NCBI GenBank assembly: GCA_038527215.1
Contig: JBCBGC010000017.1
Location: 15,555-79,554, forward strand
Source: JAWPMV01 sp038527215
Lineage (GTDB): Bacteria; Bacteroidota; Bacteroidia; J057
Direction of reading: 5' to 3'
Length of the DNA stretch: 64,000 bases
The first letter of the stretch is position 1. Every line of letters starts with the position of its first letter. The position numbers were made by a program, and so were the translations under genes. The notes beneath the pieces were generated by a model that searched no databases, was not told where the DNA came from, and was given only the letters and a program-made list of their open reading frames with translations. Positions 44,353 to 51,739 of the stretch are shown here, in pieces.

Positions 44353-45645
44353 ATGTTACGAGCCTGCGCTCTATGGATGCTAGCAGCCTTTTGGTCTGGT
44401 ATGCTGCTACCTGCCCAGGAAATCCCCAACCAGGGGGTTGACCTAAGCGGTTTTTCCCAGGACTACTATAGCCTGCCCACCCTGGACCTAGATGAAACAT
44501 CCTCCCTTCATACTGTGGTAGACCAGGAAAGAGGGGTCTATCTGGGCCATCCCAGCACAGTCTTACTTTCAGATCTTCAAACCATTCTCTGTGTTTATCC
44601 CAAAGGCCATGGCCGGGGCGCCCTGGTCATGAAAACCAGCTCAGATGGAGGGAAGAGTTGGTCGGAACGAAAAAGCCTGCCTGAAAGCTGGGCCACTTCG
44701 CTAGAAGTTCCTACCCTGTATCCCACCACTGACGCCACCGGGAAAAACCGCATCATTATGTTTTCGGGCTTATACCCTACCCGACTGGCTTCCGTAACCG
44801 AATTCCAATCCGACTGGACAGAACTGGAAGCTGTAGGGAACTGGGGAGGCATCGTGGTCATGGGGGATCTGATTCCTCTTCAAACCGGAAAGGGACATTA
44901 TATGGCGCTTTTCCACGATGATGAGCGTTTTTTTACGGAAAAAGGACGTAGCCAGGAAGAAAATAAGCAAGCCACACAGGGCATGCCCTTATTTACTTTG
45001 TATAAAACCTTTTCTGAAGACGGGGGGTTGAGTTGGAGTCAGCCGGAAGCTGTCTTTGCGGATCGGGTCATTCATCTCTGTGAACCGGGTTTGATCCGCT
45101 CTCCTGATGGGACAGAAATAGCTATGCTCCTGCGAGAAAATTCCCGGCGGATGAACGCACATATTATGTTTTCCAAGGACGAGGGCAAAACCTGGACTGC
45201 GCCCAGGCCTCTGCCGAATGCCTTAAATGGGGATCGGCATCAGGCAGTATATGGCCCTGACGGACGGCTCTTCGTTTCCTTTCGGGACGTAGCGCCGGCC
45301 TACTGGCGGATCCATCAGCTGAGGAAGGTGTGCCAGGACTGCCCAGAGGATCAATTGAAAAAACAGGCCGGACCCGTGAGCCCCACTACGGGAGATTGGG
45401 TTGCTTGGGTGGGAAGATATGCAGATCTTAAAGAAGGAAAAGAAGGCCAGTACCGGGTCCGGTTGAAAGACAATACTAAAGGAGCGGATTGTGCCTATCC
45501 TGCCCTGGAAATCCTCCCAGACGGCACCATCGTAGCCACGACTTACGGGCATTGGTCTCCAGGGGAGCAGCCTTACATATTGAGTACGCGTTTTACCTTA
45601 ACACAACTTGATGCCATGCTGGCCAAGCAAGAAAATGATGAGTAG
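44353..45645 (+). CDS. Exported sialidase/neuraminidase-like BNR protein
   Basis: 430 residues with an N-terminal signal peptide (to about residue 22). Asp-box motifs of the six-bladed sialidase propeller are present: SSDGGKSW, SEDGGLSW and SKDEGKTW. The Arg triad of true sialidases was not assigned with confidence, so it may act on another glycan or be a propeller scaffold. It is the first gene of a tight operon; the next gene's start overlaps its end by 11 bases. Confidence 0.8.
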   Translation: MLRACALWMLAAFWSGMLLPAQEIPNQGVDLSGFSQDYYSLPTLDLDETSSLHTVVDQERGVYLGHPSTVLLSDLQTILCVYPKGHGRGALVMKTSSDGGKSWSERKSLPESWATSLEVPTLYPTTDATGKNRIIMFSGLYPTRLASVTEFQSDWTELEAVGNWGGIVVMGDLIPLQTGKGHYMALFHDDERFFTEKGRSQEENKQATQGMPLFTLYKTFSEDGGLSWSQPEAVFADRVIHLCEPGLIRSPDGTEIAMLLRENSRRMNAHIMFSKDEGKTWTAPRPLPNALNGDRHQAVYGPDGRLFVSFRDVAPAYWRIHQLRKVCQDCPEDQLKKQAGPVSPTTGDWVAWVGRYADLKEGKEGQYRVRLKDNTKGADCAYPALEILPDGTIVATTYGHWSPGEQPYILSTRFTLTQLDAMLAKQENDE

Positions 45646-48600
45646 AAAAGAGTGGCTTATTGCGGGTTTTATCGGAATGCTGGGTCTCACGATCCTGAGC
45701 AGTTCCTGTTCGGACACGGGAAAAGGAGAAGATTTAGCTCAAATTATTCCTGACAAAATCGACTTTAATTTCCATATCCGGCCTATTCTTTCGGATCGCT
45801 GCTATACCTGTCATGGGCCGGATGCCAATACCCGGGAAGCGGGTTTGCGCCTGGATCTCCAGGAAGGAGCTTTTGCCATGCTGGACAGTACTGACCAGCG
45901 ATACGCCATCGTTCCCGGAGACTTGCATGCCAGTAGTCTGGTCGAACGGATTCGTACCAGCGACCCCAGTGTGGTCATGCCGCCTCCGGAATCAAACCTT
46001 CATCTGACCGACACAGAGAAAATACTGTTGGAAAAATGGATTGAACAGGGCGCGGAATGGAAAGATCACTGGGCTTTTATCCCTCCGGTGAAAGCCTCTC
46101 CCGCAGAGGCAAAAGCGCAGACGCATGTCATCGATGCTTTTGTCCATCAAAAACTAACAGAAAATGGCTTATCCCCCAATCCGCTAGCTTCAAAAGAAAA
46201 GCAGCTAAGGCGCCTTTCCTTCGACCTACGGGGCCTCCCTCCCAGCCTGGCCGAATTGGATGCCTTCCTGGCGGACAATCGTCCCCAGGCTTACGAAGAA
46301 AAGGTCGATGAATACCTGGCCTCTGAGCATTTCGGAGAAAGAATGGCCCTGGACTGGCTGGACCTGGCTCGCTATGCCGATTCTCACGGCTACCAGGATG
46401 ACCTGGAACGCAGCATGTGGCCCTGGCGGGAGTGGGTGATCGATGCCTTCAACCAAAACATGCCATACGACAGCTTCCTGACCTGGCAGTTGGCAGGAGA
46501 CCTTTTGCCTAATCCTACTTACGAACAACAATTGGCCACGGCTTTTAACCGCAATCATAAAATCACCCAGGAAGTAGGCGTGATTGATGAAGAATACCGA
46601 GTAGAATATGTGCTCGACCGGGTGAATACGGTTTCCACCGCCTTTATGGGGCTGACGGTAGCCTGTGCCCAATGTCACGACCATAAGTATGACCCCATTT
46701 CCCAAAAGGAATTTTACCAACTCTTCAGCTTTTTTAACCAGGTCCCGGAAAGAGGTAGGGTCGAATATGGGGTGGAGGTTGCCGAACCTAGTCTGCCGCT
46801 GCCAGAGAAAAAAGTGGAACAATACACGGCTTTCATCAAGGATCTATGCCAAAAGCAGGAAGCCAACATGACCGCCTATGCAGAAAAAGCCTGGGCGAAC
46901 TTTGAGTATCAAAGGCGGAAAGAAGGCCATAAAAAACCCCTCTCGGGCCAGGTCCGCTATTACCCGATGGACTACACGACTGATAGTTTTACCGTAGAGG
47001 ACATGATGCAGGAAAAGGTCTTGCTAAAAGGAGGACCGGTGCTCATTCCAGGAAGGTATGCAGGAGGGCTGGAATTCACCGGAAAAAATAAGCTGGTCGC
47101 GGATCGAGTGCGGAGCCTGGATTTCCGCAAAGCCTTTACCTACAGTGGCTGGCTCTACAACATCGACAATGGTATGCGGGGGCATCTGCTGGCTCCTCGT
47201 AAGGACCTAAAAGTCTATCGTCCGGGCCTGACCTTGCGCGTGACCCACGACAAGCAGATTGAAATGGTGATTCGGGACAAAAGCGGCAAGCATTATTTTC
47301 AGGTGCTTAGCGAAGAAACCCTGCCGCCCGATGCCTGGCACCATCTGATGGTGAGTTATGATGGTTCTGGAAAAGCCCGCGGCGTACAGTTTTACTTAGA
47401 TGGAGAAAAATGGCCCACCAAAGTGTTGAAAGATGCTTTACGTGGCCCCATTCATGATTACCATACCCTTGAGATGGGCCGGGGTATGCTGGCTGGCAGA
47501 TTGGATGAAGTCATGCTCTTTTACGGGGCCCTGGACCAGGAAGATGCCCGTAAGCTATTCGATCATCCCAATACGCCCGCTCCCCCTAACCAGGATAAAG
47601 CCCGCAAACGTGACTTCTATCATCACCTGCTGCATGAGGATGAGGACTTTCGACGGATGAGTTCCCGCATGCGGGAATATCGGATTCGGGAAGGCCGAAT
47701 GGAAGATATTATCCTCAAGCCGACCATGGTGATGGCGGATCAGGAAGACCCCCGACAGACTTTTATTCTGGCCCGGGGCCAATATGATGCCCCTACCGAA
47801 GCGGTGGAAGCAGGCACCCCCCAAGCAGTCCTCCCCTACCCGACGGGCTATCCCCAAAACCGTTTGGGTCTGGCCAAATGGCTCACCAGCCCCGAGCATC
47901 CCCTGACCGCTCGGGTCGCGGTCAATCGCTTTTGGCAAATGCTCTTTGGCAAGGGCCTGGTCAAAAGTACCGAGGACTTCGGAAGCCAGGGAGCTTTGCC
48001 TACCCATCCCGCTTTATTGGATTGGCTGGCGGTGGAGTTTCAGGAAAATGGCTGGGACCAGAAAGCCCTGATCAAGAAAATCGTGCTCTCCGAGACCTAC
48101 CGCCGCTCTGCTGTAGCGAATCCCCGCATGTTGGAGCTTGATCCAGACAATCAATGGTTGGCCAGAGGCGTACAGGTACGCTTGCCAGCAGAACTGATTC
48201 GGGACCATGCCTTACAAATCAGTGGCTTACTTCACCAACAACTAGGTGGCCCCAGTGTCAAACCTTACCAGCCAGCCGGACTTTGGTTGGAAATTGCCTC
48301 TGGAAACCAACCCCTTCGCTCCTACATACAGGACCACGAACAGGATTTATACCGCAAAAGCCTTTACACTTTCTGGAAACGCACCTCGCCGCCCCCTTCC
48401 ATGCTCAGTTTCGATGCAGGTACCCGAGAACAATGTCAGGTCAAACGCCAGACCACCAGTACGCCTATGCAGGCCCTGGTCCTGCTCAACGATCCGCAGT
48501 TTCTGGAAGCAGCCAGGCTCCTCGCCGTCCGCATGATTCAGGAAGGAGGCGATGACCTGGAACAACGCATTGAATATGCTTTCCGGTGGGCCACTTCCCG

Positions 48601-48808
48601 CAAGCCTTCACGCGCCGAGCAGCAAAGCCTACAGGCACTGTGGCAAGCCGAGAAGCAGGACTTTGAAGCGCATCCGGAAACGGCTTCCCAACTGTTGAGC
48701 ATAGGGGAAAATGGCCTCAATCCGGAGGTTGCCCTGGAAGACTGGGCCGCCTATGCCCAGATTGCTCATGCCATCATGAATCTTAGCGAAACCCTACAAA
48801 AAGGATAA
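45635..48808 (+). CDS. PSD1 and planctomycete cytochrome C domain-containing lipoprotein
   Basis: About 1,057 residues. The frame is open from 45608, but the ATG at 45635 starts a good lipoprotein signal (MMSRKEWLIAGFIGMLGL... with Cys near residue 25). A haem-type CxxCH (CYTCHGPDANTREAGLRLD) marks the planctomycete cytochrome C domain. A DUF1549 (PSCyt2) domain follows, then a LamG-like insertion (about 440-650) and a C-terminal DUF1553 (PSD1) domain. Such proteins pair with DUF1501 proteins in Planctomycetes, Verrucomicrobia and some Bacteroidota, and the biochemical role is unproven. The downstream DUF1501 gene starts two bases after the stop. Confidence 0.9.
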   Translation: MMSRKEWLIAGFIGMLGLTILSSSCSDTGKGEDLAQIIPDKIDFNFHIRPILSDRCYTCHGPDANTREAGLRLDLQEGAFAMLDSTDQRYAIVPGDLHASSLVERIRTSDPSVVMPPPESNLHLTDTEKILLEKWIEQGAEWKDHWAFIPPVKASPAEAKAQTHVIDAFVHQKLTENGLSPNPLASKEKQLRRLSFDLRGLPPSLAELDAFLADNRPQAYEEKVDEYLASEHFGERMALDWLDLARYADSHGYQDDLERSMWPWREWVIDAFNQNMPYDSFLTWQLAGDLLPNPTYEQQLATAFNRNHKITQEVGVIDEEYRVEYVLDRVNTVSTAFMGLTVACAQCHDHKYDPISQKEFYQLFSFFNQVPERGRVEYGVEVAEPSLPLPEKKVEQYTAFIKDLCQKQEANMTAYAEKAWANFEYQRRKEGHKKPLSGQVRYYPMDYTTDSFTVEDMMQEKVLLKGGPVLIPGRYAGGLEFTGKNKLVADRVRSLDFRKAFTYSGWLYNIDNGMRGHLLAPRKDLKVYRPGLTLRVTHDKQIEMVIRDKSGKHYFQVLSEETLPPDAWHHLMVSYDGSGKARGVQFYLDGEKWPTKVLKDALRGPIHDYHTLEMGRGMLAGRLDEVMLFYGALDQEDARKLFDHPNTPAPPNQDKARKRDFYHHLLHEDEDFRRMSSRMREYRIREGRMEDIILKPTMVMADQEDPRQTFILARGQYDAPTEAVEAGTPQAVLPYPTGYPQNRLGLAKWLTSPEHPLTARVAVNRFWQMLFGKGLVKSTEDFGSQGALPTHPALLDWLAVEFQENGWDQKALIKKIVLSETYRRSAVANPRMLELDPDNQWLARGVQVRLPAELIRDHALQISGLLHQQLGGPSVKPYQPAGLWLEIASGNQPLRSYIQDHEQDLYRKSLYTFWKRTSPPPSMLSFDAGTREQCQVKRQTTSTPMQALVLLNDPQFLEAARLLAVRMIQEGGDDLEQRIEYAFRWATSRKPSRAEQQSLQALWQAEKQDFEAHPETASQLLSIGENGLNPEVALEDWAAYAQIAHAIMNLSETLQKG

Positions 48809-48810
48809 AC

Positions 48811-50289
48811 ATGAATCCGCTGAAAAAAAATCATCTCAAGCCCGTAGATCCTTTATTGATGAGCCGGAGACATTTCCTCTCCAAGGCTGGATTAGGCCTG
48901 GGAGCGGCTGCCCTGGCGAGTTTATTTCCTGCTTGTGGGCCTTCGTTTGGGAATGGCGAATCCAATGCGGCGCCCTATCTTCCGCCGCATTTTCGGGGCA
49001 AGGCCAAGCGCATCATTTATTTATTCCAAAGTGGAGGACCTTCCCAAATGGAACTTTTTGACCACAAGCCCCTGCTCAGGCAAATGGAAGGGCAGGAATT
49101 GCCGGAATCCATTCGCAAAGGGCAACGCCTGACCGGCATGACGGCCAATCAGGCTTCCTTCCCCCTCAAAGGTTCTCACTATGATTTTCAACAGCATGGC
49201 AAAAGTGGGGCCTGGGTCAGTGAACTGATGCCTTACACCGCCCAGATTGTCGATGAGCTTTGTTTTGTCAAATCCCTGCATACCGAAGCCATCAACCACG
49301 ATCCGGCCATGACCTTTTTCCAGACCGGCTCTCAGCAAAGTGGGCGGCCTAGTATGGGGGCCTGGTTAAACTATGGATTGGGCAGTGAAAATGAAAACCT
49401 ACCCGCCTTCTGTGTGCTGCTCTCCAAAGGCAGTGGTCGGGTAGCTGCGGCCCAGCCGCTTTCCGCTCGCCTATGGGGCACCGGCTTTTTGCCTTCTCTC
49501 CATCAGGGGGTACAATTTCGAGCGGGCAAAGACCCCATCCTCTACGTAAACAATCCCGAGGGAGTAAGCAGCATGAGTCGCCGCCGCACCCTCAATTACC
49601 TCAAAGAGTTGAACCAGCTCTATCATCAAGAGGTACAAAACCCCGAAATCCGAAGCCAGATTGCGCAGTACGAAATGGCCTACCGCATGCAGACTTCGGT
49701 CCCCGAAGTGATGGATGTTTCTCAGGAGCCAGACTATATCTATGACCTTTACGGTCCTGAAAGCCGCATTCCCGGCACCTTTGCCGCGAATTGCCTACTG
49801 GCCCGCCGCCTGGCGGAGCGGGATGTGAAGTTTATCCAGCTCTATCATCAGGGCTGGGACCACCACAACGACCTGCCTGAGCACCTGGCCAAGCAATGCA
49901 AGGATGTCGATCAGGCGTCTGCCGCCCTGGTCATGGACCTTAAGCAGCGGGGGCTGCTGGAAGATACCCTGGTGATCTGGGGCGGGGAATTTGGCCGCAC
50001 CAACTACTCACAAGGCCTGGGCCTGGGGGACCGCTTTGGGCGGGACCACCATCCGCGCTGCTTCACTGCCTGGATGGCCGGTGGTGGCGTCAAACCCGGC
50101 ATCAGTTATGGTCAGACGGACGAATTCGGCTACAACATCGCCGAAAATCCCGTCCATGTGCATGATTTCCAGGCCACCATCCTCCACCTCATGGGCCTCG
50201 ACCATGAAAAGCTCACCTTTAAGCATCAAGGCAGGCGGTACCGCCTGACGGATGTACATGGGAAGATCGTTGAGGGGATTTTGGCGTAG
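48811..50289 (+). CDS. DUF1501-family protein with Tat signal
   Basis: 492 residues. The N-terminus carries a twin-arginine signal (SRRHFLSKAGLGLGAAALAS, Arg19-Arg20) and then a Cys (FPACG) that may allow lipidation. The body is of the DUF1501 alkaline-phosphatase/sulfatase-like superfamily: YLFQSGGPSQMELFDHKPLL, INHDPAMTFFQTGSQQ, LYHQGWDHHNDLPEH, VIWGGEFGRTNYSQGLGLGD and RDHHPRCFTAWMAGGGVKPG, rich in metal-binding type His and Asp. The folded, probably metal-loaded protein would be exported by Tat. It forms an operon with the PSD1 protein and sialidase. Activity unknown. Confidence 0.9.
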   Translation: MNPLKKNHLKPVDPLLMSRRHFLSKAGLGLGAAALASLFPACGPSFGNGESNAAPYLPPHFRGKAKRIIYLFQSGGPSQMELFDHKPLLRQMEGQELPESIRKGQRLTGMTANQASFPLKGSHYDFQQHGKSGAWVSELMPYTAQIVDELCFVKSLHTEAINHDPAMTFFQTGSQQSGRPSMGAWLNYGLGSENENLPAFCVLLSKGSGRVAAAQPLSARLWGTGFLPSLHQGVQFRAGKDPILYVNNPEGVSSMSRRRTLNYLKELNQLYHQEVQNPEIRSQIAQYEMAYRMQTSVPEVMDVSQEPDYIYDLYGPESRIPGTFAANCLLARRLAERDVKFIQLYHQGWDHHNDLPEHLAKQCKDVDQASAALVMDLKQRGLLEDTLVIWGGEFGRTNYSQGLGLGDRFGRDHHPRCFTAWMAGGGVKPGISYGQTDEFGYNIAENPVHVHDFQATILHLMGLDHEKLTFKHQGRRYRLTDVHGKIVEGILA

Positions 50290-50295
50290 GGAAAT

Positions 50296-50625
50296 TCAAT
50301 CTAGCAGCTTGTCCACCTCCACCTTTAGGGAAGGCAATTCTTGATGGACAAAAGTCCAGATTCCTTCAGGTTTGAATGCATCATATTGATGAACAATCGT
50401 ATTTCTGCGGTTGATAATCTGGTCTGAACAGGATAAGGATTTACCCAATCTCATAAGTTGATAAGTGGCTTCCCCAATAATACCAATCTTCCGTTCAACA
50501 GCCCTTTGAACGGTTAGATTCTCTGCTAGCGAATGGAAATTAGCTATTCCCTGGAGGTGGGTATTAAAAATATGGGTGATAGCTAAAGAAATGTCATAAT
50601 GTAATTTTTTCTCCCGTTTGTTCAT
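50296..50625 (-). CDS. hepT: HepT-type toxin (HEPN ribonuclease), copy 1
   Basis: A 109-residue all-helical HEPN protein. The catalytic R-x4-H-x-Y is intact (RNTIVHQYD). HepT toxins cut RNA; the partner MntA neutralises them by transferring AMP to the Tyr of this motif (established for MNT/HepT systems). It overlaps the upstream mntA copy 1 by 32 bases on the same strand. The neighbouring antitoxin has lost an active-site Asp, so neutralisation may depend on the second antitoxin downstream in the window. Confidence 0.88.
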   Translation of the reverse strand: MNKREKKLHYDISLAITHIFNTHLQGIANFHSLAENLTVQRAVERKIGIIGEATYQLMRLGKSLSCSDQIINRRNTIVHQYDAFKPEGIWTFVHQELPSLKVEVDKLLD

Positions 50626-50950
50626 ACAACACCACCTTTGTAGCGTTCACTTCCTCTCTGAAGTAAGGGTTCTTAATGCCCTGGTACCAGATAAAATCCA
50701 GTTTATGCCCTAATAGTGCTTCCATTTCATCAAGAAATCCCCAAAAGGAATCATACCAATCTTCCTCCTGGATAAGCGCATCATCCATGGTGTAGAGTAA
50801 GTTGATATCAGAATGCTCGCCAAAGTCCTCGCGCAAGACAGAACCAAAGGCCCACAACTGCTTCACCTGATGCTTGCGGCATAAGGCTTGGATGATTGGC
50901 AGATGTTGGGCCAACACGGGAGGTAATTCTATACGGGATGAATGTTTCAT
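50594..50950 (-). CDS. mntA: MntA-type antitoxin nucleotidyltransferase, copy 1, active site altered
   Basis: About 118 residues from MKHSSRIELPPVLAQHL at 50950, the start that matches copy 2; the open frame runs to 50977. MntA antitoxins are minimal nucleotidyltransferases with G-S-x10-D-x-D. Here the sequence is GSVLREDFGEHSDIN: the second Asp is Asn (codon AAC at 50801-50803), so metal binding and AMPylation should be impaired. The first 143 bases of copies 1 and 2 differ at about eight positions. The gene overlaps hepT copy 1 by 32 bases. Confidence 0.85.
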   Translation of the reverse strand: MKHSSRIELPPVLAQHLPIIQALCRKHQVKQLWAFGSVLREDFGEHSDINLLYTMDDALIQEEDWYDSFWGFLDEMEALLGHKLDFIWYQGIKNPYFREEVNATKVVLYEQTGEKITL

Positions 50951-50953
50951 CTG
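50811..50953. repeat. Direct repeat, MntA module copy 1
   Basis: A 143-base segment without gaps relative to 51504-51646, about 94% identical (roughly eight differences by eye). It covers the 5' half of each mntA gene. The 3' halves and the hepT genes have diverged much further. Confidence 0.85.
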
Positions 50954-50989
50954 ATTAAGACATGAAAATCTCTTCATGGGATATCAATC

Positions 50990-51318
50990 CTAACCGAGTA
51001 GCCGATCAACTTCCTCTTTTAGCAACGGTAACTCACTTTGGACAAAATACCAGATGGTTTCGTCTTTGAAGTCGCCATATTGATGGATCAATGTATTCCT
51101 ACGGTTGATCAGGCTGTCGGTCATCTTCAAGGTCAACCCTTCTTTACGAAGCCTGGAAGCAGCCTCCCCAATGATCTCGATTTCTTTGGCGACGGCTCTC
51201 CGGACAGTTTTTTGCTGCTCAAACTCCCTCAGGTGTTGAATCCCGGCAAGATGGACCTCAAAAATGTCAAGAATGGATGTTATATATCAAATAGAAATTT
51301 TTTCTCCCGTGTAGTCAT
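50990..51318 (-). pseudogene. hepT: HepT-type toxin copy 2, frameshifted
   Basis: From the ATG at 51318 the frame reads MTTREKKFLFDI and then hits TAA. Removing two bases (or adding one) in the ATATAT tract just after codon 11 restores ITSILDIFEVHLAG and then IQHLREFEQQKTVRRAV..., ending LLKEEVDRLLG at 50990. The R-x4-H-x-Y motif is intact (RNTLIHQYG). The gene would overlap mntA copy 2 by 32 bases, exactly as in copy 1. As written the toxin is not made. The short AT repeat makes slippage, or a sequencing error, plausible. Confidence 0.85.
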
Positions 51319-51643
51319 AAAGCAGCACCTTGTCCTGGTCGAGTTCTTCCAGGAAGTAAGGGTTGTTTAAAGCCTGATAGTTGATGAGGTCTACTTCTCG
51401 TTGGAAAGTTGCTTTCAACCCATCGTAAAAGGCATAAAAATTGGCGAGAAAAGTTTCCGCTGGAATGCTTTCCCGATCCATCACATACAACAGATCGATA
51501 TCCGAATGCTCGCCAAGGTCCCCGCGCAATACAGAACCAAAGGCCCACAACTGCTTCACCTGATGCTTGCGGCATAAGGCTTGGATGATCGGCAGATGCT
51601 GGGCCAACACGGGAGGTAATTCTGTATGGGACGAATGTTTCAT
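51287..51643 (-). CDS. mntA: MntA-type antitoxin nucleotidyltransferase, copy 2
   Basis: 118 residues. The active-site pattern G-S-x10-D-x-D is complete (GSVLRGDLGEHSDID), so this copy should transfer AMP to a HepT partner. Its own downstream hepT is frameshifted. The first 60 residues are nearly the same as in copy 1, while the second half differs (FLANFYAFYDGLKATFQREV here). The likely result is an antitoxin able to act on HepT of copy 1 (inference). Confidence 0.88.
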   Translation of the reverse strand: MKHSSHTELPPVLAQHLPIIQALCRKHQVKQLWAFGSVLRGDLGEHSDIDLLYVMDRESIPAETFLANFYAFYDGLKATFQREVDLINYQALNNPYFLEELDQDKVLLYDYTGEKISI

Positions 51644-51646
51644 CTG
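51504..51646. repeat. Direct repeat, MntA module copy 2
   Basis: Partner of 50811-50953; together they show tandem duplication of the mntA-hepT module with a period of 693 bases. Confidence 0.85.
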
Positions 51647-51675
51647 CTATAAGATACGAAAATCTCGAGGGATGG

Positions 51676-51716
51676 ATAGAAAAATATCCGGTCAGGCAGC
51701 TGCCTGACCGGATATT
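51676..51716 (-). terminator. Terminator built on a 34-bp perfect palindrome
   Basis: Bases 51683-51716 form a perfect palindrome with 17-base arms and no spacer (core CAGGCAGCTGCCTG). Read on the minus strand it is followed by TTTTTCTATC. It lies 24 bases after the stop of the BNR-protein gene. The same palindrome lies upstream of mntA copy 2 and would shield it from read-through. Confidence 0.8.
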
Positions 51717-51739
51717 CAGCATATAGAATAAGGTAGGTC

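Noticed and set aside
37505..50289. Polysaccharide utilisation locus
   Set aside because: Sulfatase, sialidase and a receptor are present, but no SusD-like gene or clustered glycoside hydrolases, and a terminator and divergent genes separate them.
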